A DNA stretch of 64,000 bases from Paenibacillus sabinae T27 (GTDB lineage Bacteria; Bacillota; Bacilli; Paenibacillales; Paenibacillaceae), in assembly GCF_000612505.1 (NCBI RefSeq), contig NZ_CP004078.1, forward strand, positions 3,201,252-3,265,251. Direction: 5' to 3'. How positions within the stretch are numbered: position 1 is the stretch's first letter; each line of letters opens with the position of its first letter. Shown piece after piece: positions 47,410-56,438 of the stretch. The notes below the pieces were generated by a model. It did not search any database. It was not told the DNA's origin and saw only the letters and a program-made list of their open reading frames with translations. The translations under genes and the position numbers were made by a program.

Positions 47410-48528
47410 TTATATAACCTTATATACGGCTCCCGGTAAGGATGTTACCGCTTTTTTTATGATTAAAGATAACAGAACGGAATGCAAATGTCCAAAATCC
47501 ATTCCGCTTTTCTCCAACAGCTCATCCAGAGAACAGGGGCCTTGATGCAGTATATGGTATAGGCGGGACTCGTCACTTGTCAAATTCTTTTCGGCGCACA
47601 AGGCGCCGTCAGGGGTGTTCTCAACCTCTGGATTTGACAATGAATTCCCTTTTTCAGGTAGAAAAGAGGCGTATTCCGCAAGAATATCAGCCGCGCCCGT
47701 TACCAGAGCCGCCCCCTGTTTAATCAGCTCCAGCGCTCCTCTGCTTTTGGGGGAAGTAATCGGCCCGGGAACGGCAAAAACATCTCTGCCCGCTTCAAGC
47801 GCAGCATCTGCCGTAATGAGCGATCCGCTGCGGCTGTCGGCTTCAACGACCACGGTGCCGAGGGTTAGCCCCGCGATAATCCGGTTTCGCTGCGGAAACA
47901 GGCCGGGATGGCTTTTGGTGCCAATCGGATATTCGGTAATCACCAGTCCTTCGCGAGAAATCCGTTCGAGAAGTCCGCGATTCTCCGGAGGGTAGATTTT
48001 ATCCATGCCGGTAGCCATAACGGCGATCGTTCCGCCGGATTGACCCACAGCGGCTTCATGGCACACGCTGTCGATCCCCCGGGCCAATCCGCTGACAACG
48101 GTCAAGCCGCTTGCCGCCAGCTCTTCGGCGAGAACGGCTCCGACCTTGCGGCCGTATGCCGTTGGGACGCGCGTCCCGACCATTGCAATGCCGGGTGCTT
48201 GCAGCAGCTCGATCCGTCCCCGGTAATAGATGATCCACGGCGGCTGTGGAGTTTCTTTGAGCATTTCAGGATAAGCGTCGTCAAACACGGTAATCATCGA
48301 TACCCGGGCCGACTCCATGACGGACTGCCGGCGGTTTATCCAATCCCGGGTCAGCACCTTCGCCAGACTGTTCGACATTCCCTGCTTTAAGCCGATTCTT
48401 TCCCAATCCTCCGCCGTACAGTCAAATGCCCGTTCCGACAAAAATCCCGCTTTGCAAACTTTGTCGATGCTCCTCCAGCCGATGCCTTCCACTTCATGCA
48501 AACCGAATAATATGTCCCGTTTATTCAT
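47410..48528 (-). CDS. dprA: DNA-processing protein DprA (Smf)
   Basis: 372 aa from ATG 48528 (MNKRDILFGLHEVEGIGW), which has GGGAGG 8 bases upstream; the frame opens 10 codons earlier without a site. The N-terminal helix-hairpin part is followed by a Rossmann domain (VGTRVPTAYGRKV, SGLARGIDSVCHEAA, RIIAGLTLGTVVVEA) that binds single-stranded DNA and loads RecA during transformation. A winged-helix C-domain follows (LSPDE-type; here DESRLYHILHQGPCSLDELL). It begins the unit that runs to hslU. Confidence 0.95.
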   Translation of the reverse strand: MNKRDILFGLHEVEGIGWRSIDKVCKAGFLSERAFDCTAEDWERIGLKQGMSNSLAKVLTRDWINRRQSVMESARVSMITVFDDAYPEMLKETPQPPWIIYYRGRIELLQAPGIAMVGTRVPTAYGRKVGAVLAEELAASGLTVVSGLARGIDSVCHEAAVGQSGGTIAVMATGMDKIYPPENRGLLERISREGLVITEYPIGTKSHPGLFPQRNRIIAGLTLGTVVVEADSRSGSLITADAALEAGRDVFAVPGPITSPKSRGALELIKQGAALVTGAADILAEYASFLPEKGNSLSNPEVENTPDGALCAEKNLTSDESRLYHILHQGPCSLDELLEKSGMDFGHLHSVLLSLIIKKAVTSLPGAVYKVI

Positions 48529-48568
48529 ATACAGGCCTCCCTTATATATAGAAGGCACACGCCTTCCT

Positions 48569-48597
48569 ATTCTGTGTCATGCGCAGCGTTATTGCAA
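48569..48597 (-). promoter_or_regulatory. possible sigma-A promoter for dprA
   Basis: Minus strand: TTGCAA (48597-48592), spacer of 17, CAGAAT (48574-48569), about 40 bases before the dprA ATG. Just upstream is a perfect inverted repeat, GACCCAATTATGGGTC (48612-48627). Confidence 0.5.
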
Positions 48598-48661
48598 GCC
48601 GTTCCTGATTAGACCCATAATTGGGTCAGATAAACCTGACGGATGCAAAGGGCGCAAACGC

Positions 48662-48707
48662 AAAAAAGCAACCTTTTATGCCCGTCAAAGGGAATAAAAG
48701 GTTGCTT
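48662..48707 (-). terminator. rho-independent terminator after sucD
   Basis: Minus-strand AAGCAACCTTTTAT pairs with ATAAAAGGTTGCTT, with CCC/GGG extending the stem inside, followed by TTTTTTG. It separates sucCD from dprA. Confidence 0.92.
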
Positions 48708-48799
48708 ACCTTTGTTATTTATTATACACCACCTGGCCGCTGGCGGAAGCCCTGTTTTGCACAGTATTCACATGACCGCATCTTTCTTACTAAAAAAAG

Positions 48800-49729
48800 T
48801 TAATGCGTCGTGCAGGCGTTCAAGATGCCCTGTTCTTCCAGCACGCTCACCAGCGTGGAGCCCATCTCAGCAGGCGTAGGAGCAACCTTGATGCCGCAAG
48901 CTTCAAGTACCGCGATTTTCTCGCTCGCCGTGCCTTTGCCGCCCGAAATGATTGCGCCGGCATGGCCCATGCGCTTGCCCGGAGGAGCGGTCGTTCCGCC
49001 GATAAATCCGACGACCGGCTTGGTCATATGATCGCGAATCCATCTGGCCGCTTCCTCTTCGGCCGTTCCGCCGATTTCGCCAATCATCATAACGGCCTTG
49101 GTCTTAGGATCTTCGTTGAACCATTTCAGGATATCGATAAATTCCGAGCCCTTGACCGGATCGCCGCCGATGCCGACCGCGGTTGACTGGCCTATGCCCC
49201 GGGTGGTCAGCTGATGAACGGCTTCATACGTAAGCGTTCCGCTGCGTGAAACGACCCCGACATACCCCGGCATATGAATGTAGCCCGGCATGATGCCGAT
49301 TTTGCATTCTCCCGGCGTGATCACACCCGGACAGTTCGGGCCAATCAGAATGGTGGAGCGCCCTTCCATATAACGCTTCACCTTCACCATGTCGAGGACC
49401 GGGATACCTTCTGTGATACAGATGACTAGGTCCAGCCCGGCATCCACCGCTTCCATGATCGAATCGGCGGCAAAAGCGGGCGGCACATAAATAACGCTGG
49501 CGGTGGCGCCTGTCGCTTTTTTAGCCTCGGAAACGGTGTTAAAGATCGGGAGGCTTACGGTTTTACCGTCTTCCATAGTGATGTTAACCGACGTGCCGCC
49601 CTTGCCCGGCGTAACACCGCCTACCATTTGCGTTCCGTATTCCAGCGCTCCTTTGGTATGGAACAAGCCCGTCGAGCCCGTGATTCCCTGTGTGATGACC
49701 TTCGTATTTTTATCGACAAGAATGCTCAT
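48800..49729 (-). CDS. sucD: succinyl-CoA synthetase (ADP-forming) subunit alpha
   Basis: TCA-cycle enzyme that converts succinyl-CoA to succinate with formation of ATP. The CoA-binding domain opens with [19 protein letters not shown]. The phosphohistidine loop is [14 protein letters not shown] near the C terminus. I use the ATG at 49729 (309 aa; [10 protein letters not shown]), which matches homologues; a GTG at 49741 is in frame. It is 59 bases after sucC. Confidence 0.97.
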   Translation of the reverse strand: MSILVDKNTKVITQGITGSTGLFHTKGALEYGTQMVGGVTPGKGGTSVNITMEDGKTVSLPIFNTVSEAKKATGATASVIYVPPAFAADSIMEAVDAGLDLVICITEGIPVLDMVKVKRYMEGRSTILIGPNCPGVITPGECKIGIMPGYIHMPGYVGVVSRSGTLTYEAVHQLTTRGIGQSTAVGIGGDPVKGSEFIDILKWFNEDPKTKAVMMIGEIGGTAEEEAARWIRDHMTKPVVGFIGGTTAPPGKRMGHAGAIISGGKGTASEKIAVLEACGIKVAPTPAEMGSTLVSVLEEQGILNACTTH

Positions 49730-49788
49730 CTTTGAGTTCACATCCTATTCCTAATTATAAAATACGGGTAAGCGCGGCAAATTCGCCG

Positions 49789-50949
49789 TTATTGCACAAG
49801 AGAAACGATTTTACGGGCCCCGTCCGCCATCGAATCCGCCGAAACGATATTAAGCCCGGAGCCGGACAAAATTTGCTTGCCAAGCTCCACATTGGTGCCT
49901 TCAAGACGGACCACAAGCGGTTTGGTCAACCCCAGTTGACTCGCTGCCTCGACAATTCCGCTGGCGATTACATCGCAGCGCATAATCCCGCCGAAGATAT
50001 TGACGAGAATCCCCTTTACTTTGGCGTCGGACAAAATGATTTTGAACGCTTCGGTCACTTTTTCCGCAGTTGCGCCGCCTCCGACATCAAGAAAATTCGC
50101 CGGCTCGCCTCCGTAATATTTGATAATATCCATTGTAGCCATCGCCAGCCCCGCGCCGTTAACCATACAGCCGATATTGCCGTCAAGCGCAATGTAGCTG
50201 AGATCATATTTGGAGGCTTCGATTTCCTTCTCATTCTCTTCGTCCAGATCGCGCAGCGCCTGAATATCCTTGTGGCGGAACAGCGCATTGGAGTCAAAAT
50301 TCAGCTTGGCGTCCAGCGCCAGCACGTTTCCGTCCGCCGTAATGACGAGCGGATTGATTTCCGCAATCGAACAATCTTTATCCATAAAAGCCGAATATAG
50401 CGCTTGCATAAACTTGACCGATTTTCCGATCAGCTCATTCGGTATGGAGATATGATAAGCCAGCCTGCGTGCCTGAAACATCTGAAGCCCCACAGCAGGA
50501 TCAATGATCTCCTTAAAAATCTTCTCGGGATGCAGGGCCGCCACCTCTTCGATTTCCGTCCCGCCCTCTTCGGAGCCCATCAGCACGACCCGCCCGGTCC
50601 CCCGGTCGACCACAAGCCCGATATAATACTCTTTGACAATCTCGCAGCCTTCTTCAATAAGCAGCCGTTTAACCAGCTTGCCTTCCGGACCCGTCTGGTG
50701 CGTCACCAGGGTCTTGCCAAGAATTTCACCGGCAAAAAGGCGGACTTCGTCCAAATTCTTCGCAACCTTGACGCCTCCGGCTTTCCCTCTGCCGCCCGCG
50801 TGAATCTGCGCTTTCACAACAGCAACAGAGCTTTTCAGCTCCTCGGCCGCCGCTACCGCTTCCTCCACGGTAAAAGCCACTTTTCCGTTCGGCACGGCCA
50901 CACCGTAACTTTTGAGCACTTCTTTTCCCTGATATTCGTGGATATTCAT
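49789..50949 (-). CDS. sucC: succinyl-CoA synthetase subunit beta
   Basis: 386 aa ATP-grasp subunit that binds nucleotide and succinate. It begins [17 protein letters not shown] and has [33 protein letters not shown] and [12 protein letters not shown] motifs. AGGAGG lies 7-8 bases before the ATG. With sucD it forms a two-gene unit closed by the terminator at 48662-48707. A dyad and a cre-like sequence lie in the promoter region. Confidence 0.97.
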   Translation of the reverse strand: MNIHEYQGKEVLKSYGVAVPNGKVAFTVEEAVAAAEELKSSVAVVKAQIHAGGRGKAGGVKVAKNLDEVRLFAGEILGKTLVTHQTGPEGKLVKRLLIEEGCEIVKEYYIGLVVDRGTGRVVLMGSEEGGTEIEEVAALHPEKIFKEIIDPAVGLQMFQARRLAYHISIPNELIGKSVKFMQALYSAFMDKDCSIAEINPLVITADGNVLALDAKLNFDSNALFRHKDIQALRDLDEENEKEIEASKYDLSYIALDGNIGCMVNGAGLAMATMDIIKYYGGEPANFLDVGGGATAEKVTEAFKIILSDAKVKGILVNIFGGIMRCDVIASGIVEAASQLGLTKPLVVRLEGTNVELGKQILSGSGLNIVSADSMADGARKIVSLVQ

Positions 50950-51097
50950 TCCGGAAGCCTCCTAAAGTGAGCGGAAACAACACAGGCAGCCTGTAGAATT
51001 TCCGCTTCCGTTTTGATTGAAGCTCTGGGCCCGGGTTCAGATCGGTATGATATTCTGCATTCCCGAATGAGGAAACCCAGAATATTGTACCACGTTT

Positions 51098-51165
51098 TTA
51101 TAGCGCTTTCCTTAAAATCTTTCACGTATTATACATACATTTTCGCATGATTCCATGCCAAAATG
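51098..51165 (-). promoter_or_regulatory. sucC promoter region with dyad and cre-like site
   Basis: A -10 TATAAT lies at 51133-51128 on the minus strand. Immediately upstream is a 28-base dyad, CATTTTCGCATG-ATTC-CATGCCAAAATG (51138-51165, 11 of 12 positions paired), placed over the -35 area. Downstream GGAAAGCGCTATAA (51111-51098) matches the CcpA cre consensus at 9 of 11 fixed positions. No good -35 is visible. Confidence 0.4.
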
Positions 51166-51204
51166 CGAACGATTGCGTTGACAAGCATGTCCTACTTGAG
51201 TTAT

Positions 51205-51666
51205 TCAATTGCGCTTGTTAGCTTGATGCACCCTCGCCAACAGGTTACGGAACTGCTGCAGAAGATCTCCGAATTCCGTTTCCGACATCTTCATTCCTTT
51301 TAACATCACGCCGGGTATCGCCTTCGCTTTCTCCTGGAGCGCCCAGCCTTCGTCTGTCGGTGAGATCAGCACCTTGCGCTCATCCTCCTGCGACCGTTCC
51401 CGATTAATCAGTCCGGCGGCCTGAAGACGCTTCAGCAGCGGAGTCAGCGTGCCCGAATCGAGGTACAAATCGGCCCCCAGTTCTTTGACGGTGCACTGCC
51501 CTTTCTCCCAAAGCACGAGCATGACAATGTATTGGGAATAGGTAACGCCCAGCTCGTCTAGAAAAGGCTGATACAGTTTCGTGATTTCGCGCGAACAAGC
51601 GTAGATCGTGAAACAAAGCTGGTTCTCCAGCAGCAGTTCGGGGGTAGGGATTGGTTTTTGCGTCAT
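51205..51666 (-). CDS. ohrR: organic hydroperoxide repressor OhrR (MarR family)
   Basis: 153 aa winged-helix MarR-type repressor. The redox Cys is Cys18 in LENQLCFTIYAC, equivalent to Cys15 of B. subtilis OhrR; a second Cys at 24 is unusual but not in the two-Cys OhrR position near the C terminus. DNA-binding part: TVKELGADLYLDSGTLTPLL. It is divergent from ohr, and an operator lies between them. On oxidation by organic peroxides it releases DNA. Confidence 0.95.
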   Translation of the reverse strand: MTQKPIPTPELLLENQLCFTIYACSREITKLYQPFLDELGVTYSQYIVMLVLWEKGQCTVKELGADLYLDSGTLTPLLKRLQAAGLINRERSQEDERKVLISPTDEGWALQEKAKAIPGVMLKGMKMSETEFGDLLQQFRNLLARVHQANKRN

Positions 51667-51743
51667 CGCGTAAGTTCACCTGCTTTCTCCCCTCGATTTT
51701 ATCATAATTTATCTTTCCATTCCTGTTAATCGCGAAAAACATT

Positions 51744-51790
51744 TTGACAATTATTATATTTGTGTTAAATTAAATTGTGTACAATTTATT
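51744..51790 (+). promoter_or_regulatory. ohr promoter and OhrR operator
   Basis: -35 TTGACA (51744-51749) and a weak -10 TAAATT (51766-51771) lie upstream of ohr. Overlapping the -10 is the dyad AAATTGTGTACAATTT (51772-51787) within TTAAATTAAATTGT, close to the known Bacillus OhrR site that contains AATTAAATTGTATACAATT. Confidence 0.8.
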
Positions 51791-51812
51791 CTTGGTTAGG
51801 AGAGAAGACGCA

Positions 51813-52268
51813 ATGATGACAATACAGCAAAAATGGTATGAAACAACGGTAAAAGCAGTTGGCGGCAGAGACGGGTTCGTCGAATCCTCCTCTCCCGAGT
51901 TCCATCATAAAATTTCCACTCCCCGGGAAATGGGCGGCGCCGGCGGAGAAGGAACCAACCCTGAGCAGCTGTTCGCGGCGGGTTATTCCGCTTGTTTCGA
52001 CAGCGCGCTGAATCTGGTGGCCCGGCAGAAGCGGATCAAAATTGAAGGCAGCGAAGTTTCTGCGACCGTAAGCTTCGGCAAAACCGAAGATGAAGGCTTC
52101 GGCATTGCGATCGTCCTCAATGTTCTGGTAAAAGGTGTGGATGATGAAACAGCGGTTGCCCTTGCCGAAAGCGCCCATGCGGTATGTCCGTATTCCCGTG
52201 CGACACGCGGCAATATCTCCGTTGAGATAAACGTGATCAAAGAACATTCATTTGGCGGAGGGTATTGA
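51813..52268 (+). CDS. ohr: organic hydroperoxide resistance protein Ohr (OsmC family)
   Basis: 151 aa thiol peroxidase that reduces organic hydroperoxides. The first of two adjacent ATG codons (51813) has AGGAGAG upstream; the frame extends 12 codons further but that is promoter sequence. Catalytic Cys are in AGYSACFDSALN and HAVCPYSRATRGN. The divergent neighbour is its repressor ohrR. It is followed 121 bases later by comM on the same strand. Confidence 0.96.
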   Translation: MMTIQQKWYETTVKAVGGRDGFVESSSPEFHHKISTPREMGGAGGEGTNPEQLFAAGYSACFDSALNLVARQKRIKIEGSEVSATVSFGKTEDEGFGIAIVLNVLVKGVDDETAVALAESAHAVCPYSRATRGNISVEINVIKEHSFGGGY

Positions 52269-52389
52269 TTTGCAACCTGCCGGGTCTATATAATAAACGG
52301 AAGAGCAAATTTCGGAAAATGAGGAAGCACCTCTTTACTGAAGCCCTGCGCACAAAGCTGCGCCGACTTTGGAAGAGAGGTGTTTTGTT

Positions 52390-54141
52390 ATGTATGGAAA
52401 AATGCACAGCGCCTGCCTTTACGGCATTGAGGGCGTCATGATCGGTGTGGAGGTGGACCTTGCGAACGGTCTGCCGCAGACAAATATCATCGGGCTTCCC
52501 GACTCCGCCATCCGCGAAGCTGCCCTTAGGGTACGCTCCGCCGTAAGAAATTGCGGCTACCGCTATCCGCAGCAGCGGGTTACGATCAACCTGGCGCCGG
52601 CCGATCTGCGCAAGGAAGGCTCCGCCTTCGATCTCGCGATCGCCGTCGGCATTCTGACGACAAGCGGTCAGCTTGTCATGCCATCCGCCGGCAAGACGCT
52701 GATGATCGGCGAGTTGGCGCTTGACGGCAGCCTCCGCCCGGTTACCGGCGTGCTGCCCATGGTGGAAGCCGGGCGCAAGGCAGGCTTCGGAGCCGTGCTG
52801 CTGCCGCGCGGCAACGCGGCGGAGGCGGCGCTGATCGGCGGCGTGCGCGTCTACGCCGTCGATCATTTGCGCGAGCTGCGGGGGCCGGAGCAGCCGGCCT
52901 CATCCGCTTTATCCGCCGATGCAGCCAAATGTTCGGGGGCTCCGGGAACTCCGGGTGAAACGGACGTAACTGCGCATGCAGGTGAACAGCATGCGGCAGG
53001 AGGGCCGGGCGGCGTGGACAGTCTGCCGTTTCCGGTTACAACGGACAGTGGAGCCGGGACATTATCACAGCCCGTAATGGCGCTGTCGCTGGAACATCTC
53101 CGGTATGCTCCCCCTGTAATCTTCTCCGCTTCAGTTGAAGCCGCAGACACAATGGAGGAGGATTACAGCGACGTTCTGGGCCAGCATCATGTCAAACGGG
53201 CACTGACCATCGCCGCTGCCGGAATGCATAACCTCCTTCTCATCGGACCTCCCGGCACGGGCAAGACGATGATGATCAAACGCCTGCCCGGTATACTGCC
53301 CGCTTTAACCGACAGCGAAGCGCTTGAGGTTACGCAAATCTTCAGCGCCGCAGGCAAGCTGAAAGACGCCCAGCGCGGGCTGATTCGCGAAAGGCCCTTC
53401 CGGTCTCCGCACCACACCATTTCCGGAGCGGGACTGATCGGCGGGGGTGGCGTTCCGAAGCCCGGCGAGGTCAGTCTGGCTCACCGAGGTATTTTGTTCC
53501 TTGACGAGATGCCCGAATTCTCGCGCAGCGTGCTGGAAGTGCTCCGCCAGCCAATGGAAGATCATGTCGTTACGATCAGCCGAGCAAGGGCCGCGTTTAC
53601 GTTTCCAGCCAGGGTAATGCTCGCTGCTTCTATGAATCCGTGCCATTGCGGATTTCTAGGGAGCGGCCACCCGCAGCAGCGCTGCACCTGCAGTCCGGCG
53701 CGCATTGCCCAGTACCGCGGTCGGATATCCGGGCCCCTGCTGGACCGGATCGATCTTCAGGTTGACGTACCGCGCCCAAGAGAATGGGATTTGAACGGCG
53801 GCAGCGCTGGCCTGTCGACAGCAGATATGCGTGCCCGGGTAGCCGAAGCGCTAGCGATTCAGTCCGAGCGCTACCGGCGGCTGCCTATTTCCTGGAACAG
53901 CGAGCTATACGGCGCCTCCCTCCGCCGTTACGCGAATCCCGGTCCCGAAGGTGCCCGCATGCTGCACTCGCTGCTGGAGAACCTGGGACTAAGCATGCGC
54001 TCCTATGACCGCATTCTGAAGCTGTCCCGCACTATCGCCGACCTGGAGGGAGCGGATCGAATTTCATCCGCGCATATCGCGGAGGCGCTGCAGTACCGCA
54101 ATCTGGATAAAGCGCCAGCTGGAGAGGAATACGAGGGTTGA
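52390..54141 (+). CDS. comM: ComM/YifB family Mg-chelatase-like AAA+ ATPase
   Basis: 583 aa from the ATG at 52390, with AGAGAGGTG upstream; the frame opens 7 codons earlier at a TTG. An N-terminal Lon-protease-like fold (to about 165) begins MYGKMHSACLYGIEGV and has NLAPADLRKEGSAFDLAIAV. The AAA+ core has Walker A GPPGTGKTMM (about 284-293) and Walker B GILFLDEMPEF. ComM-type helicases promote branch migration in transformation. A Gly/Pro/Ala-rich insertion (about 165-235) separates the first two domains and is not typical of the family. Confidence 0.93.
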   Translation: MYGKMHSACLYGIEGVMIGVEVDLANGLPQTNIIGLPDSAIREAALRVRSAVRNCGYRYPQQRVTINLAPADLRKEGSAFDLAIAVGILTTSGQLVMPSAGKTLMIGELALDGSLRPVTGVLPMVEAGRKAGFGAVLLPRGNAAEAALIGGVRVYAVDHLRELRGPEQPASSALSADAAKCSGAPGTPGETDVTAHAGEQHAAGGPGGVDSLPFPVTTDSGAGTLSQPVMALSLEHLRYAPPVIFSASVEAADTMEEDYSDVLGQHHVKRALTIAAAGMHNLLLIGPPGTGKTMMIKRLPGILPALTDSEALEVTQIFSAAGKLKDAQRGLIRERPFRSPHHTISGAGLIGGGGVPKPGEVSLAHRGILFLDEMPEFSRSVLEVLRQPMEDHVVTISRARAAFTFPARVMLAASMNPCHCGFLGSGHPQQRCTCSPARIAQYRGRISGPLLDRIDLQVDVPRPREWDLNGGSAGLSTADMRARVAEALAIQSERYRRLPISWNSELYGASLRRYANPGPEGARMLHSLLENLGLSMRSYDRILKLSRTIADLEGADRISSAHIAEALQYRNLDKAPAGEEYEG

Positions 54142-54395
54142 CCGATTCACTGATCGACCGGAAAGGACAAGAGAGACTCATAAAGGAGCGGGCTGGTTCG
54201 CTGCGGCGTATCTTTTTTCCCCTTATATTATATAGAAGAAAAAAAGTCGGAATTTCGCGAACCGGCCCGAAAACCCGGATTTTGCATGAGTCTGTCAAGA
54301 ATCAGGCAGGGGCTGGGTTAGGAGAACATCGTCACTAATGACTGTGAAACGAAGTTACAAGATGGGATGTCCGAGTGCAAAGCAGGACTGACCCA

Positions 54396-54935
54396 CTAGC
54401 TTTCCGAGAGCGAACTCCGGTTGCCCATCTGCGCTTCTCGAGAGGTCAAAACATCCATAATCGTTTCGAACGACACCGGCTTATAGTTCCAGTGCTCGAC
54501 GCAGACATTGAAATGGTTATTCCCTTCATATTTTTGGCCGTGGATATGACCGTGCACATTAACGTAAGGCATATGCCGATTCATGTACAGCGGCTCATGG
54601 GTGAGCAGAAAAAACTCCTTGAATATGATGCCGTTCTCGCTCACTTCCTGAAATCCGGCCTCCAGCCACCAGCTGCGGGAACGGCCCCGGTCATGGTTGC
54701 CCAAAATCAGCGTTTTGTAGCCGTTTAGCCTGCTCAAAATCCGACTGGTCTCCTCCTTGTTCAGGAAAGAGAAGTCGCCCAGATGGAACACCCGGTCCTC
54801 CTGCCCAACCGCTTCATTCCAGGCGGCAATCATCGACTCGTTCATCTGCTCCGTATCGGCAAACGGCCGGGATTCATATTCCATAATCGCCCGGTGGCCA
54901 AAATGATGATCTGAAGTAAAGAAATTTTTGGTCAT
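54396..54935 (-). CDS. metallophosphoesterase, calcineurin-like
   Basis: 179 aa with the four family motifs: SDHHFGH, HLGDFSFL, GNHD and GHIHG, which bind two metal ions. The substrate cannot be told from the sequence; small phosphodiesterases of this kind act on nucleotides, cyclic nucleotides or phosphate esters. It converges with comM. Its upstream region holds GTATAC-CTAC-GTATAC at 54967-54982. GAGGAGAG precedes the ATG. Confidence 0.88.
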   Translation of the reverse strand: MTKNFFTSDHHFGHRAIMEYESRPFADTEQMNESMIAAWNEAVGQEDRVFHLGDFSFLNKEETSRILSRLNGYKTLILGNHDRGRSRSWWLEAGFQEVSENGIIFKEFFLLTHEPLYMNRHMPYVNVHGHIHGQKYEGNNHFNVCVEHWNYKPVSFETIMDVLTSREAQMGNRSSLSES

Positions 54936-54966
54936 TTCAACTCTCCTCTGCCGCTGTTAAAAGTAT

Positions 54967-54982
54967 GTATACCTACGTATAC
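54967..54982. repeat. short inverted repeat upstream of the phosphoesterase
   Basis: GTATAC repeated in inverted orientation around CTAC. The same hexamer occurs at 55574-55579 in front of the next gene. It may be an operator or an extended -10 region. Confidence 0.4.
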
Positions 54983-55086
54983 CAATAAAGCGCAAATCGG
55001 TCCGGAACAGCCGTATCAAGCAAAAAGGCTCCCACAGTGGCTTTTGCCGATTCTGCCTGAAGCCCGGTTGCCGATTCTATTAATAC

Positions 55087-55127
55087 TGAACTAGCGAACA
55101 CTGAACGCTCCAATGCTCGCTAGTTCA
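55087..55127. repeat. inverted repeat after the zinc-ribbon gene
   Basis: TGAACTAGCGA and TCGCTAGTTCA are 11-base perfect arms around a 19-base loop, starting one base past the stop codon of the minus-strand gene at 55128. No T-run follows, so a normal terminator is doubtful. Confidence 0.55.
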
Positions 55128-55532
55128 TCAAGTCCGTTTATGCGACCGGTGGCTATCACATGCCTGGATCAGCTCGGCAAGCGTCGGCGGACCTTCATTT
55201 TCAATCAGCCACTGCCGCATCGCCTTTATCGCTTCAACCTGTCCGTCGCCATTATCCCGCCACGTCAGCAGTTCAATCACATTGATAATCAGGGTCATCA
55301 AGCTTGCGTTGCTGTTCTGCGTCTTGTCTGCGCGTATTTTTTGGAACAGCGCTTCGTTTTCCCAGTCGAATAAGATCTCTTCGGCGATGGCTGGCCGCAT
55401 GACAGTGAATGTCTGATGGCACGAGCTGCAGCTTACAGAAGTTACCGGCTCCGTAGTGAATGCCACTTCAATTTCCATTCCGCAATGTTGACAGGCAAAT
55501 TTCACATGTATATCTAATGGTTGTTGTTTCAC
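55128..55532 (-). CDS. zinc-ribbon protein of unknown function
   Basis: 134 aa from a GTG with GAGGAGG upstream. The N-terminal half has two CxxC pairs (FACQHCG and VSCSSCHQ) that probably hold one zinc. The second half is helical (LMTLIINVIELLTWRDNGDG and QWLIENEGPPTLAELI). No catalytic motif and no membrane segment are seen. The gene stands alone between the phosphoesterase and yraN. I do not recognise the family. Confidence 0.7.
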   Translation of the reverse strand: MKQQPLDIHVKFACQHCGMEIEVAFTTEPVTSVSCSSCHQTFTVMRPAIAEEILFDWENEALFQKIRADKTQNSNASLMTLIINVIELLTWRDNGDGQVEAIKAMRQWLIENEGPPTLAELIQACDSHRSHKRT

Positions 55533-55716
55533 TCGGACAGCCTCCTCTTGAAATAATTAAACGGTTACACTAATGTATACCCATTTCCGGTCGAGACTGA
55601 CCCAAAACCGTTCTCGATTAAGGTCAAATCCCATGGATACCATGCTAAAGAGTTCATTATTCAGACTTTATCCTTTGGAAATCATTTGTACTATTTGTAG
55701 TATATCCCGTTCTATT

Positions 55717-56139
55717 TTAAAATGCTTCGCGGATGTGATTGAGCGACACAACGCTTAAATCCGGATTCAATCGTACCGTAATCACGTCAAAAGATATCGG
55801 GCTGTCGCTTTGCCGGCAGTTGTGGAGATAGAACCTGGCCGTTCGCCTTACGCGCTCCATTTTGCGGGCAGTCACCGATTCCTCGGGCGTTCCTTGCAGC
55901 GGACTGCCGCTGCGGCTCCTCACTTCAACAAAGATCAGACGCCCGCCTTGCTCGGCGATAATGTCGACCTCCCCGGCACGGCAGCTCCAGTTGCGCTCCA
56001 AAATAGTGCAGCCTTTGGCGCTGAGGTACAGAACGGCCGCATCTTCGGCCGCTCTTCCCTTTTGCTTGCGGTTATACCGGATCTCTTCGCCGTGGAAGGG
56101 ACGTGCCGAATTCCCACTCTTGTTGTTCGGATCGCTCAT
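55717..56139 (-). CDS. yraN: YraN family (UPF0102) endonuclease-fold protein
   Basis: 140 aa. The UPF0102 core is present: KGRAAEDAAVLYLSAKGC, then GEVDIIAE and LIFVEVRSRSG, which form the PD-(D/E)XK-like site. The true role is not settled. Its start overlaps the stop of the YlqH-like gene by 4 bases, coupling it to that pair. In Bacillus a yraN-type gene also lies near rnhB. Confidence 0.93.
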   Translation of the reverse strand: MSDPNNKSGNSARPFHGEEIRYNRKQKGRAAEDAAVLYLSAKGCTILERNWSCRAGEVDIIAEQGGRLIFVEVRSRSGSPLQGTPEESVTARKMERVRRTARFYLHNCRQSDSPISFDVITVRLNPDLSVVSLNHIREAF

Positions 56140-56438
56140 TCCCTGCTCCTCTTGGCTGCGGATGCTTCGCTGCGGTATACATAGCTCAAAATTTCGGCCA
56201 CCAGTTGATACAGCTCCGGCGGAATCTGCTGGTCAAGATCAAGCTTCGAAAGCACCTCAACCAATGCGGCATCTTCCTGAATGGCAACTCCGCTCTCCTT
56301 AGCCTTTTGCAAAATTGTCTCCGCAACCTTGCCCCTTCCCTTCGCGACCACAACCGGCGCTTCGGTCTTCCCTGGCACGTATTTTAGGGCAACGGCTTTT
56401 TTCATGTTAGTTAGAAATTCCCCGGAGGAATCATTCAT
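56136..56438 (-). CDS. ylqH: YlqH-like protein, free-standing FlhB C-terminal domain
   Basis: 100 aa from ATG 56438 (MNDSSGEFLTNMKKAVALKY), preceded by AGAGGGG at somewhat long spacing. From AVALKY on it aligns without gaps to the FlhB cytoplasmic domain downstream of its NPTH cleavage site: AVALKY..GK.EAP.VVAKGRG, and PELYQLVAEILSYVY at the end. There is no NPTH and no membrane part, so it corresponds to the already-cleaved FlhB fragment. Annotation as EscU/YscU/HrcU family export component is usual. It overlaps both neighbours by 4 bases. Helicobacter FlhX is a known case of such a free fragment. Confidence 0.9.
   Translation of the reverse strand: MNDSSGEFLTNMKKAVALKYVPGKTEAPVVVAKGRGKVAETILQKAKESGVAIQEDAALVEVLSKLDLDQQIPPELYQLVAEILSYVYRSEASAAKRSRE

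Noticed and set aside
54138..54338. 66-codon plus-strand frame starting at a TTG that overlaps the comM stop (TTGA)
   Set aside because: The overlap pattern looks like coupling, but the product is short, basic and low in recognisable structure, and there is no clear ribosome binding site; kept out for lack of support.
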